From positions 1 to 64,000 of the forward strand of contig NZ_FOKP01000025.1 of the NCBI RefSeq assembly GCF_900112185.1: a stretch of DNA of 64,000 nucleotides, given 5' to 3'. Shown piece by piece: positions 8,487 through 16,523 of this stretch. The DNA comes from Allobosea sp. CRIB-10. GTDB lineage: Bacteria; Pseudomonadota; Alphaproteobacteria; Rhizobiales; Beijerinckiaceae. Below the pieces are notes generated by a model. The model was not told the DNA's origin. It made no database searches and worked only from the letters and a program-made list of their open reading frames with translations. The position numbers and the translations under genes were made by a program. Each line of letters opens with the position of its first letter. Position 1 is the stretch's first letter.

Positions 8487-9677
8487 TCACCGTTCCACCA
8501 GCGCCATGCGCTTGTTGTAGATGTTCATGAACAGAGACGTCACCAGCGAGATGGTCAGATAGACCGCCATGGTGATGGCGACGACCTCGACCGCCTGCCC
8601 TGTCTGGTTCAGCACCGTGCCGGTGAAGACCTGGACGAGATCGGGATAGCCGATCGCGACCGCGAGCGAGGAGTTCTTGGTCAGGTTGAGGTAGTTCGAG
8701 GTCAGCGGCGGGATGATCACCCGCATCGCCTGCGGAATGACCACGAGCTTCAGCGTTGGTCCGGACCTCAGGCCGAGTGCATTGGCGGCCTCGGTCTGCC
8801 CCTTCGAGACGGCGAGGATGCCGGCGCGGACCACTTCGGCGATGAAGCCGGCGGTATAGGTGGTCAGGCCGATCAGCAGCGCGACGAACTCCGGGAAGAT
8901 CTGGATGCCGCCGCGCAGGTTGAAGCCGGCGAGTTCGGGATAGATGAAGGTGATCGGCCGGCCGGTGATGAAATAGACCAGCGTCGGCAGCACCACGATC
9001 AGGCCGAAGCCGATCCAGCCGGTCGGATACTGCTTGCCGGTCGCGGCCTGCTGCTTGCGGGCCCAGGAGCGGAAGACGAAGGTCGCGACGATGCCGATGA
9101 GGAAAGCCCAGACGATCAGGCTGCCGCCGGGGCCGAGTTGCGGATCGGGGATGTAGAGCCCGCGATTGTTGAGCAGCGCGCCGGCCGGCAGTTCGATCGA
9201 CTGGCGCGGATTGGGCAGCGGCTTCAGCACCGCATTGTACCAGAAGAACAATTGCAGCAGCAGCGGCAGGTTGCGGATGACCTCGACATAGATCATCGCG
9301 AGCTTGGAGACGATCCAGTTGCTCGACAACCTGGCGACGCCGACGAAGAAGCCGAGGAAGGTCGAGAGCACGATGCCGATCGAGGCGACGAGCAGCGTGT
9401 TGAGCAGGCCGACCCAGAAGGCCTGGCCATAGGTGCTGCCCGATGCGCTGAAGGGGATCAGCTTCTGGTTGACGTCGAAGCCGGCCGCGTTGTGCCAGAA
9501 GCCGAAGCCGGAGGCGATCTTCTGGGCCCGCAGGTTCTCGATCGCGTTCGAGGCAGCAGACCAGATCAGGAAGCCGACTACGGCGAGCAGGGCGAACTGA
9601 TAGACATAACCCCTGATCTTGGGGTCGTAGAACAACGAGGCTTTGCCCGGTTTGATCTCGGCGGAAGTAGTCGACAC
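8487..9677 (-). CDS. aapQ: General L-amino-acid ABC transporter, permease
   Basis: Partner permease of AapM, 396 aa from the chosen start. It has an N-terminal membrane span (FALLAVVGFLIWSAASN), a large periplasmic segment, and a HisMQ domain with EAA loop GILAVSKGQTEAANALGL. The GTG at 9677 is preferred because GAAGGG lies 8 bases before it; the longer frame begins with TTG at 9695. It follows the third binding-protein gene after a 145-base gap that holds a 10-bp hairpin. Confidence 0.94.
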   Translation of the reverse strand: MSTTSAEIKPGKASLFYDPKIRGYVYQFALLAVVGFLIWSAASNAIENLRAQKIASGFGFWHNAAGFDVNQKLIPFSASGSTYGQAFWVGLLNTLLVASIGIVLSTFLGFFVGVARLSSNWIVSKLAMIYVEVIRNLPLLLQLFFWYNAVLKPLPNPRQSIELPAGALLNNRGLYIPDPQLGPGGSLIVWAFLIGIVATFVFRSWARKQQAATGKQYPTGWIGFGLIVVLPTLVYFITGRPITFIYPELAGFNLRGGIQIFPEFVALLIGLTTYTAGFIAEVVRAGILAVSKGQTEAANALGLRSGPTLKLVVIPQAMRVIIPPLTSNYLNLTKNSSLAVAIGYPDLVQVFTGTVLNQTGQAVEVVAITMAVYLTISLVTSLFMNIYNKRMALVER

Positions 9678-9790
9678 GTCTGACGCCCTTCTCAAATGTT
9701 GGCGACCGAGGGTCCGGCAGCGACCCTGAGCGGATCACTGCCGGCCGGTATTGTTATCCGGTTCGCCGGAACAAGACAGCTTCAATGAGC

Positions 9791-9814
9791 GATGCGCGGC
9801 GAGAGCCGCGCATC
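9791..9814 (-). promoter_or_regulatory. Intercistronic stem-loop between aapJ copy 1 and aapQ
   Basis: A perfect 10-bp stem (9791-9800 with 9805-9814) with a GAGA loop, 8 bases after the binding-protein stop and with no T run. Stem-loops at this place in binding-protein operons (for example malE-malF) stabilise the upstream mRNA and lower expression of the permease genes. That role is inferred here. Confidence 0.6.
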
Positions 9815-9822
9815 GGTGGTTC

Positions 9823-10848
9823 TCAGCGGATCGGCGGCGCGTATTGCAGCCCGCCCTTGGTCCAGAGCGCGTTCTGGCCGCGAGAGATCTTGAGCATCGA
9901 GCCGGCGCCGACATTGCGCTCGAAGGATTCGCCGTAATTGCCCATGTGCTTGACGATCCGGTAGGCCCAGTCATTGCTCAGGCCGACCGCCTCGCCGAAC
10001 TTGCCCTCGGTGCCGAGCAGGCGCTTGATCTCGGGATTCTCCGATTTCAGCATCTCTGCGGCATTGGCCTTGGTGACGCCGAGCTCCTCGGCGTTCAGCA
10101 TGGCGAAATGCGTCCATTTGACGATGTCGAGCCAGGCATCGTCGCCATGGCGCACGACCGGGCCGAGCGGCTCCTTCGAGATGATCTCCGGCAGGACGAT
10201 GTGCTCGGACTGGTCGGAGAGCTTCAGGCGCTCGGCATAGAGGCCCGAGGCGTCGGTGGTGAAGGCATCGCAGCGGCCGGATTCGTAGGCCTTGACCGTC
10301 TCGTCATTGCTGGCGAACGCGACGACCTCGTACTTCATCTTGTTATTGCGGAAATAGTCGGCGAGGTTGAGCTCGGTCGTCGTGCCCTGCTGGGTGCAGA
10401 TCGAGGCGCCGGCGAGCTTGAGCGCCGAATCGATCCCGAGCTTCTTGCGCACCATGAAGCCCTGGCCGTCATAATAGTTGATGCCGGCAAAGTTCAGCCC
10501 GAGCGAGGTATCGCGCGACATCGTCCAGGTGGTGTTGCGCGACAGAAGGTCGACCTCCCCCGATTGCAGCGCGGTGAAGCGATCCTTGGCCGAGAGCGGC
10601 ACGAACTTGACCTTGGCCGGATCGTCGAAGATCGCAGCGGCGATCGCCCGGCACAGATCGACGTCGAGACCGCTCCAGTTGCCCTGGGCATCGGGTATGC
10701 CGAAGCCGGCAAGTCCCGGGCCGACGCCGCAAGTGACGGTCCCCTTCCCCTTGACCTGGGCGAGCGTCCCGCCTCCCTGCGCCAAGGCGCTGCCGGCGAC
10801 ACAGGCTCCCATCGCGGCGAGCAACGCCGCGCGCATGACTTTTTTCAT
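9823..10848 (-). CDS. aapJ: General L-amino-acid ABC transporter substrate-binding protein (copy 1)
   Basis: Periplasmic family 3 binding protein, 341 aa, that presents amino acids to AapQM. It has a Sec signal peptide (cut near SALAQ, residue 24). The ligand-cleft motif is RNTTWTMSRDT with Arg112, the residue that aligns with a carboxylate-binding arginine of glutamate/aspartate-binding proteins. The C-terminus ends GQNALWTKGGLQYAPPIR, shared with the two neighbours. The start at 10848 follows AGGGGACA. It is the binding-protein copy nearest the permease genes. Confidence 0.93.
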   Translation of the reverse strand: MKKVMRAALLAAMGACVAGSALAQGGGTLAQVKGKGTVTCGVGPGLAGFGIPDAQGNWSGLDVDLCRAIAAAIFDDPAKVKFVPLSAKDRFTALQSGEVDLLSRNTTWTMSRDTSLGLNFAGINYYDGQGFMVRKKLGIDSALKLAGASICTQQGTTTELNLADYFRNNKMKYEVVAFASNDETVKAYESGRCDAFTTDASGLYAERLKLSDQSEHIVLPEIISKEPLGPVVRHGDDAWLDIVKWTHFAMLNAEELGVTKANAAEMLKSENPEIKRLLGTEGKFGEAVGLSNDWAYRIVKHMGNYGESFERNVGAGSMLKISRGQNALWTKGGLQYAPPIR

Positions 10849-10989
10849 ATTGTTGTCCCCTGTTTGGTGGAACGGGTTTTCCCGCTCTCGATTTAGCTCA
10901 GCAAGTCCCGGGCCAGTCCCCACCGGCCTTCCCTCCTTTTTCCGAAACCACGACCGAACCGATCGCGAGCACGCCAACCCGATCAGAAC

Positions 10990-12009
10990 TCACCGGATCG
11001 GCGGCGCGTACTGCAATCCCCCCTTGGTCCAGAGCGCGTTCTGGCCGCGCGACATCCTCAGCACCGAGCGGCTGCCCACGGTGCGCTCGAAGCTCTCGCC
11101 GTAATTGCCGACATGCTTGACGATCCGGTAGGCCCAGTCGGCGGTCAGGCCCAGGCCCTCGCCGAACTTGCCGTCGATCCCGAGCAGACGCCTGATCTCG
11201 GGATTGGTCGAGCCTCGCATCTGGTCGACATTCGCCTTTGTCACGCCGAGTTCCTCGGCGTTCAGCATGGCGAAATGGACCCAGCGCACGATCTTGAACC
11301 ATTGCGAGTCGTTGTCCCGGGTCAGCGGGCCGAGCGGCTCCTTCGAGATGATCTCGACGAGAACCATGTGGTCGTCCGGCGTCGTCAGCTTGAGGCGCTC
11401 GGAATAGAGCGACGAAGCGTCAGTCGTGAACGCGTCGCAGCGCCCGGCATCATAGGCCTTGAGCGTCTCGGGGCCGGTGTCGAAGGCGACGATGCTGTGC
11501 CTGAGATTGTTGATCTTGAAATAGTCGACGACGTTGAGCTCGGTCGTGGTGCCCCGCTGGACGCAGATCGAAGCGCCGGCCAGTTGCATCGCCGACATGA
11601 CGCCGAGCTTGCGGCGCACCATGAGGCCCTGGCCGTCATAATAGTTGACATTGGTGAAGAGCAGGCCGGGCGGCGTGTCGTTCGAGATCGTCCAGGTCGA
11701 GTTGCGCACCAGCACGTCGACCTCGCCGGCCAGGAGCGCCTTGAAGCGATCATTGGCCGAGAGCGGGATGAATTTGACCTTGGCCGGATCGTTGAAGATC
11801 GTCGCGGCGATGGCGCGGCAGTATTCGACGTCGAGCCCGCTCCAGTTGCCCTGCGGATCGGGCGCGCCGAAGCCGATCAGGCCGGTATTCGAGCCGCAGT
11901 TCAGGACGCCGCGGCTCTTGATCTGAGCCAGGGTCTGCTGCGCCTGCGCACCCGCGGAGCCGAACAGCGCCGCGACGGCGAACAGCGCCGCGCTGATGAT
12001 CCTGATCAT
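10990..12009 (-). CDS. AapJ-like substrate-binding protein (copy 2, altered cleft)
   Basis: Second of three tandem AapJ paralogues, 339 aa, with a signal peptide cut near GAQAQ. It keeps the family frame (NCGSNTGLIGFG, GNWSGLDVEYCRAIA, RCDAFTTDAS, EIISKEPLG) and the identical C-terminus. The cleft motif differs: RNSTWTISNDT has Asn110 where the two sister proteins have Arg112, and the segments around it (PPGLLF, CVQRGTTTE) also diverge. A changed ligand range is likely; loss of binding is possible. AGGGGACAGGC precedes the ATG. Confidence 0.9.
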   Translation of the reverse strand: MIRIISAALFAVAALFGSAGAQAQQTLAQIKSRGVLNCGSNTGLIGFGAPDPQGNWSGLDVEYCRAIAATIFNDPAKVKFIPLSANDRFKALLAGEVDVLVRNSTWTISNDTPPGLLFTNVNYYDGQGLMVRRKLGVMSAMQLAGASICVQRGTTTELNVVDYFKINNLRHSIVAFDTGPETLKAYDAGRCDAFTTDASSLYSERLKLTTPDDHMVLVEIISKEPLGPLTRDNDSQWFKIVRWVHFAMLNAEELGVTKANVDQMRGSTNPEIRRLLGIDGKFGEGLGLTADWAYRIVKHVGNYGESFERTVGSRSVLRMSRGQNALWTKGGLQYAPPIR

Positions 12010-12115
12010 GCCTGTCCCCTGTCCGGCGGAACGGGTTCGTCCCGTTCTCTGTCAGTGGCGCATTCTGGACCGCCGGTCCGGCAAACCCACTGCTTTCCTG
12101 TAGCCTGGAAAGAAT

Positions 12116-12144
12116 CGGGGCGGGCACCGGAAGTGCCCGCCCCG
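12116..12144 (-). promoter_or_regulatory. Strong stem-loop after the first binding-protein gene
   Basis: An 11-bp GC stem (12116-12126 with 12134-12144) and 7-base loop, 10 bases after the aapJ copy 3 stop on the minus strand, followed by GATTCTTTCC. It may be a partial terminator or mRNA stabiliser that makes copy 3 the most abundant product of the operon. Confidence 0.6.
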
Positions 12145-12154
12145 CATGGATCGC

Positions 12155-13180
12155 TCAGCGAACCGGCGGCGCGTATTGCAGGCCGCCCTTGGTCCAGAGC
12201 GCGTTCTGGCCACGGGCGATCTTCAGCAGCGAGGCCTGGCCGACGTTCTTCTCGAAGCTCTCGCCATAATTGCCGACATGCTTGATGATCCGGTAAGCCC
12301 AATCGGCGGTCAGGCCGACGCTCTCGCCGAACTTGCCCTCGGTGCCGAGCAGGCGCTTGATCTCGGGGTTGCTCGACTTCAGCATCTCGTCGACGTTCGC
12401 CTTGGTCACGCCGAGCTCCTCGGCGTTGAGCATGGCGTTGTGGACCCACTTCACCAGGCCGAACCACTGCGCATCGTTGTTGCGGGTCGCCGGTCCGAGC
12501 GGCTCCTTCGAGATGATCTCGGGCAGGACCATATGGTCGTCCGGAGCGGTCAGCTTCAGACGCTCGGCATAGAGGCCCGAGGCGTCGGTGGTGAACGCAT
12601 CACAGCGGCCGGAGTCATAGGCCTTGACGGTCTCGTCCGAGGTCGCGAAGGCGACGACTTCGTACTTCAGATTGTTGGCGCGGAAGAAGTCGGCGAGATT
12701 CAGCTCGGTCGTGGTGCCCTGCTGGGTGCAGACCGAGGCGCCGTTGAGCTGCAGCGCCGAGTTCACGCCGAGCTTCTTGCGGATCATGAAGCCCTGGCCG
12801 TCATAATAGTTCACGCCGGTGAACTGCAGGCCGAGCGCGGTGTCGCGCGACATCGTCCAGGTCGAGTTGCGGACGAGCACGTCGACCTCGCCCGACTGCA
12901 GGGCCGTGAAACGGTCCTTGGCCGAAAGCGGAATGAACTTCACCTTGGTCGGGTCGTTGAAGATCGTCGCCGCGATACCGCGGCAGAAATCGACGTCGAG
13001 ACCGGTCCAGTTACCTTGCCCATCCGGCACGCCGAAGCCGGCGAGGCCGGTGTTGGAGCCGCAGTTCAGGATGCCGCGGCTCTTGACCTGCGCCAGAGTC
13101 TGCGGCGCCTGCGCCTGCGCGCTCGCCGCCGCCAGCGCAAGGCCGAGCCCGGCGACCGCGGCTGCCATGAATTTCTTCAT
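12155..13180 (-). CDS. aapJ: General L-amino-acid ABC transporter substrate-binding protein (copy 3, promoter-proximal)
   Basis: First gene of the aap operon, 341 aa, with signal peptide MKKFMAAAVAGLGLALAAA. The cleft motif RNSTWTMSRDT keeps Arg112, and the C-terminus is NALWTKGGLQYAPPVR. It resembles copy 2 in the N-terminal lobe (NCGSNTGLAGFG) and copy 1 in the cleft, which suggests successive duplication or gene conversion. GGGAG 8 bases before the ATG at 13180 sets the start; the upstream region is shared with divergent metC. Which copy is the ancestral aapJ cannot be decided from this window. Confidence 0.93.
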   Translation of the reverse strand: MKKFMAAAVAGLGLALAAASAQAQAPQTLAQVKSRGILNCGSNTGLAGFGVPDGQGNWTGLDVDFCRGIAATIFNDPTKVKFIPLSAKDRFTALQSGEVDVLVRNSTWTMSRDTALGLQFTGVNYYDGQGFMIRKKLGVNSALQLNGASVCTQQGTTTELNLADFFRANNLKYEVVAFATSDETVKAYDSGRCDAFTTDASGLYAERLKLTAPDDHMVLPEIISKEPLGPATRNNDAQWFGLVKWVHNAMLNAEELGVTKANVDEMLKSSNPEIKRLLGTEGKFGESVGLTADWAYRIIKHVGNYGESFEKNVGQASLLKIARGQNALWTKGGLQYAPPVR

Positions 13181-13444
13181 CGTGATGTCTCCCATGAATG
13201 GCCCCGCCGGCGCCTGCCGGCCGGAACGTGCCGATCCCCCCGCATCGTCGCGACTTTTCATCCCGTTCGATGCCTAAACCTTAGTCGAAGCGCGGCGCAG
13301 GCCGATTGCCAGAGCCGCGTATGAGCGTCAAGCAAGGGCGCCTAGTATATCTGCCCTTTTCACCATCGGCATCACATGCGACTTTCCGGAGGTGGTCAAG
13401 TGCGGCCACAACCCATCTCCCAACCAGCGCTCAGCCTCCGGCCC

Positions 13445-14635
13445 ATGAAAAAGCTGTCCAAGCCCGAATTCGCGCGGCTGCGCGAGAAGACCCGCCTCGC
13501 CCTCGCCGGCCGCGACCCGACCGACAGCTACGGCTTCGTCAACCCGCCGATCGTGCGCGGCTCGACCGTGATCTACCCGAACACCGAGGATTTCCTGGTC
13601 CGCAAGGCGCGCTACAGCTACGGCACCTCGGGCAGCCCGACGATCGACGCGCTGCTCGCCGCGGCCAACACCATGGAGGGCGGCGCCGGCGTGCTCGCCT
13701 GCTCGTCCGGCCTGCTCGCCTGCACCTTGCCGGCGCTCGCCTTCCTGACCGCCGGCGACCACTTTCTCGTGACCGACAGCGTCTACCACCCGATGCGCAA
13801 TTTCTGCGAGCGGATGCTGCCGCGCTACGGCGTCGAGGTCACCTATTACGACCCGCTGATCGGAGAGGGCATCGCCGGGCTGTTCAAACCGAACACACGG
13901 GCGGTCTGGACCGAATCCCCGGGCTCGCAGACCCTGGAGGTTCAGGACATTCCGGCGATCGTCGCTGCGGCCCATGCCCGCGACATCATGGTGATGATGG
14001 ACAACACCTGGGCAACGCCGCTCTTCTTCGACGCGCACACATTCGGCGTCGACGTCTCGATCCAGGCCGGTACGAAATATTATGCCGGGCATTCAGATGT
14101 GCTGATCGGCACGGTCTCGGCCCGCACGCCGGAGCTTTATGCCCAGCTCAAGCTGACCTGGGACGCGCTCGGCGTGATCATCGCCGCAGAGGACGCCTAT
14201 CTGACCTTGCGCGGTATCCGGACCCTGGCCGTCCGGCTGAAGGAGCAGCAACCGGCGGGGCTGGAGATGGCGAACTGGCTGGCGGAACGGCCGGAGGTCG
14301 CGCGCGTGATCCATCCGGCGCTGCCCACAGATCCCGGCCATGCCCTCTGGAAGCGCGACTTCACCGGTGCCTGCTCGCTGTTCTCGATCGAGCTCGAACC
14401 GGTCTCGATGAAGGCGGTCGCTGCGATGCTCGACGGGCTGACCCTCTTCGGCATGGGCGCGTCCTGGGGCGGCTATGAGAGCCTGGTGCTGCCCTTCGAC
14501 TGCAAGCGTTATCGCACCGCGACCGAGCCCGGCTTCAAGGGCCCGACGATCCGCTTCCATATCGGGCTCGAGGATCTCGAAGACCTGAAGGAGGACCTCG
14601 ATGCGGGGTTTGCGCGGCTGAGGGCAGCGAGCTGA
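13445..14635 (+). CDS. metC: Cystathionine beta-lyase
   Basis: PLP enzyme splitting cystathionine to homocysteine, pyruvate and ammonia for methionine synthesis. The 396-aa protein shows the Cys/Met-metabolism fold: RYSYGTSGSPT, the cofactor-stacking YHPMRNF segment, DNTWATP, and the Schiff-base lysine in IQAGTKYYAGHSD. C-terminal GMGASWGGYESL is also typical. ATG at 13445 starts the homology; the frame is open 69 bases upstream. metC next to aapJ is a recurrent order in Rhizobiales, hinting that the transporter brings in sulfur amino acids among others. Confidence 0.93.
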   Translation: MKKLSKPEFARLREKTRLALAGRDPTDSYGFVNPPIVRGSTVIYPNTEDFLVRKARYSYGTSGSPTIDALLAAANTMEGGAGVLACSSGLLACTLPALAFLTAGDHFLVTDSVYHPMRNFCERMLPRYGVEVTYYDPLIGEGIAGLFKPNTRAVWTESPGSQTLEVQDIPAIVAAAHARDIMVMMDNTWATPLFFDAHTFGVDVSIQAGTKYYAGHSDVLIGTVSARTPELYAQLKLTWDALGVIIAAEDAYLTLRGIRTLAVRLKEQQPAGLEMANWLAERPEVARVIHPALPTDPGHALWKRDFTGACSLFSIELEPVSMKAVAAMLDGLTLFGMGASWGGYESLVLPFDCKRYRTATEPGFKGPTIRFHIGLEDLEDLKEDLDAGFARLRAAS

Positions 14636-14646
14636 GTCTCGCCGCG

Positions 14647-15354
14647 ATGCCGGACACACCGGTCGTCTTTGCCTATCTCGACGAGCCGCCCTTCTGCTGG
14701 CCGGGAGCCGACGGCGCCGCGCAGGGCTGCGATGTCGAGCTGGTCACCGCGGCCTTACAGGCGCTCGGCATCACGCAGTTCGAGCAGCAGCTGACGAGTT
14801 TCGCCGAATTGCTGCCCGGCCTCGCCCATGGGCGCTGGACGATCACGACCCCGCTCTTCGTCACGGCCGAACGACAAAGGCTGGTCGATTTCAGCCGGCC
14901 GGTCTGGGCGCTGACGGACGGGCTGCTGGTGCGAACCGCCGATCGCGGGCGACTGACCGGCTATCGCGCCATCGCCGAGATCGGCGCGCGACTCGTGATC
15001 GTCGGCGGCCAGGTGCAGGAACAGGCCGGAATCGCAGCCGGCATCGCTCTGGATTGTATCCTCAGCGTTGCGACGCAGGAGGACGCCGTCACTGCGGTCG
15101 CCGATGGCCGTGCCGACGCCTATGCCAGCGTCGCCATGGCGCATCGCGGCTATCTCGCCCGCGAGCCTGATCCGGCACTGGCGATCGTGAATGTGCCTGC
15201 GAGCGAGAGCTTGCCGGCTGCCGGGGCCTTCGCCTTCGGCAAGCAGCACACTGCTCTGCGGGAGCGCTTCAACACGGCGCTCGACGGCCTGATTGGCACG
15301 GACTGGCACCGCGCCATGATGACGCGCCACGGCTTCCCCTCCGGGGAATACTGA
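14647..15354 (+). CDS. Family 3 solute-binding-like protein without a signal peptide
   Basis: A 235-aa protein with two-lobe binding-protein features: an opening FAYLDEPPFCW strand, CDVELVTAALQALG, the LPGLAHGRWTITTPLFVTAERQ hinge region and DFSRPVWALTDGLLV. The N-terminus goes straight into the first strand with no hydrophobic leader, and no upstream in-frame start would add one because metC ends 11 bases before. It is therefore probably cytoplasmic and translated with metC. It may be a sensor or an enzyme such as a cyclohexadienyl-dehydratase relative; function unknown. Confidence 0.75.
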   Translation: MPDTPVVFAYLDEPPFCWPGADGAAQGCDVELVTAALQALGITQFEQQLTSFAELLPGLAHGRWTITTPLFVTAERQRLVDFSRPVWALTDGLLVRTADRGRLTGYRAIAEIGARLVIVGGQVQEQAGIAAGIALDCILSVATQEDAVTAVADGRADAYASVAMAHRGYLAREPDPALAIVNVPASESLPAAGAFAFGKQHTALRERFNTALDGLIGTDWHRAMMTRHGFPSGEY

Positions 15355-15359
15355 CGGCC

Positions 15360-15704
15360 TCAGCCCGGCCCGGAATTCGTGTCCTCGCCGCGGGCCTTGG
15401 CTCGCAGGACGAATTGCAGGTTGCGCAGGTAGACGAACAGGCCAAAGCCCTGGCCGAGGATGAAGACCGGGTCGCGGCGGTAGAGCGCATAGACGAAGAG
15501 CAGCGCGCCGCCGCCGATCGAGAACCACCAGAAGGTCATCGGCACGACGGAGCGCTGCGCCTTCTCGCTGGCGAGCCACTGCACCACGAAGCGCATGGTG
15601 AAGAGGCCCTGCGCGACCACGCCGAGCAGGACCCACCAATCGACATTGTTGACGAAGACGTCGTGGAAATAGTCCCCGATCATGTTCTGCAGGTCGACGA
15701 GCAT
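15360..15704 (-). CDS. LABN-domain membrane protein (lipid-A-disaccharide synthase N-terminal-like)
   Basis: A 114-aa protein with three hydrophobic segments: WWVLLGVVAQGLFTMRFVVQW, VPMTFWWFSIGGGALLFVYALY and FILGQGFGLFVYLRNLQF. These, with the QW...SE and P.FW.S..G elements, define the LABN family found beside polyprenyl-phosphate glycosyltransferases. Its ATG overlaps the upstream GT2 stop as TGATG, so it is translationally coupled to that enzyme and probably helps its membrane reaction. The exact biochemical role of LABN proteins is not known to me. Confidence 0.85.
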   Translation of the reverse strand: MLVDLQNMIGDYFHDVFVNNVDWWVLLGVVAQGLFTMRFVVQWLASEKAQRSVVPMTFWWFSIGGGALLFVYALYRRDPVFILGQGFGLFVYLRNLQFVLRAKARGEDTNSGPG

Positions 15705-16477
15705 CAGCGCGCCTCCGTCACGATCTGCGGCACGCGCTTGCGGCGCCGGATCAGCCACCAGACGCCGGCGAGGTCGAGAATCCCGACCCAGAGCCGATCG
15801 AAGAAGCCGTAATTGGAGACGCCGGTCAGGCGCTGGCGGTCGCGAACGTCGTGATGCAGCACGTCGTACCCCTCGCGCACGACGAGCGCCGGCATGAAGC
15901 GGTGCAGCGCATCGAAATAGGGCAGCGCCAGATAGGTCTCGCGCCGGAAGCATTTCAAGCCGCAGCCGGTGTCGCGCGTGGCGTCCCGGAGGATCGCGCC
16001 GCGGACCTTGTTGGCGATGCGCGACTGCATGCGCTTGAAGCCGGTATCCTTGCGGCCGACGCGCTGGCCCTGGACCAGGCCGGCGGACGGCCCGGCGGCT
16101 TCTAGCTGCGCCAGCATCGCCGGGATGAAGGCGGGATCGTTCTGGCCATCGCCGTCGAGGGTCGCGACGATCGGGGCTGTCGCTGCCCTGACCCCGCTGC
16201 GCACCGCCGCCGACTGGCCGCAGGACTGGGCATGGCGGACGACCCGCAGCCAGGGCCGCGTCGCGGCAAGGCCGGCGAGCGCGGCGGCGGTGCCGTCGCT
16301 GGAGCCGTCGTCGACATAGATCAGCTCGAAGGCGCCGAGGTCGGTGCAGGCATTCTCGATGTCGCGGACGAGCGGGGCGATGTTGCCCTCTTCATTGCGC
16401 ACCGGCACGACGATGCTGATGCGGAGCTGGCCGCCGGAAGGCACGGGGTCGGTCACGGATTCCAAGTCTTTCTGCAT
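15704..16477 (-). CDS. Polyprenyl-phosphate glycosyltransferase (GT2, DPM1/ArnC-like)
   Basis: A 257-aa family 2 transferase expected to load a sugar onto undecaprenyl phosphate at the inner face of the membrane. Motifs are SIVVPVRNEEGNI, YVDDGSSDGT, and LDGDGQNDP for the metal-nucleotide site. It lacks the two C-terminal transmembrane helices of ArnC but has a hydrophobic-aromatic tail (DRLWVGILDLAGVWWLI). ATG 16477 is chosen over an upstream TTG. It lies between the GT39 gene and the LABN gene in one operon, so the lipid-linked sugar is probably passed to the GT39 enzyme. Confidence 0.88.
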   Translation of the reverse strand: MQKDLESVTDPVPSGGQLRISIVVPVRNEEGNIAPLVRDIENACTDLGAFELIYVDDGSSDGTAAALAGLAATRPWLRVVRHAQSCGQSAAVRSGVRAATAPIVATLDGDGQNDPAFIPAMLAQLEAAGPSAGLVQGQRVGRKDTGFKRMQSRIANKVRGAILRDATRDTGCGLKCFRRETYLALPYFDALHRFMPALVVREGYDVLHHDVRDRQRLTGVSNYGFFDRLWVGILDLAGVWWLIRRRKRVPQIVTEAR

Positions 16478-16523
16478 TGCGGCGCGCAAACTGCGTCAAG
16501 CGCCGCGACGGGGCAAGCGCCGA

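Noticed and set aside
13334..13358. AAGGGC...GCCCTT hairpin followed by TTTT upstream of metC, considered as an attenuator or SAM riboswitch
   Set aside because: The stem is only 6 bp, no SAM-I or SAM-II consensus is visible, and there is no leader peptide.
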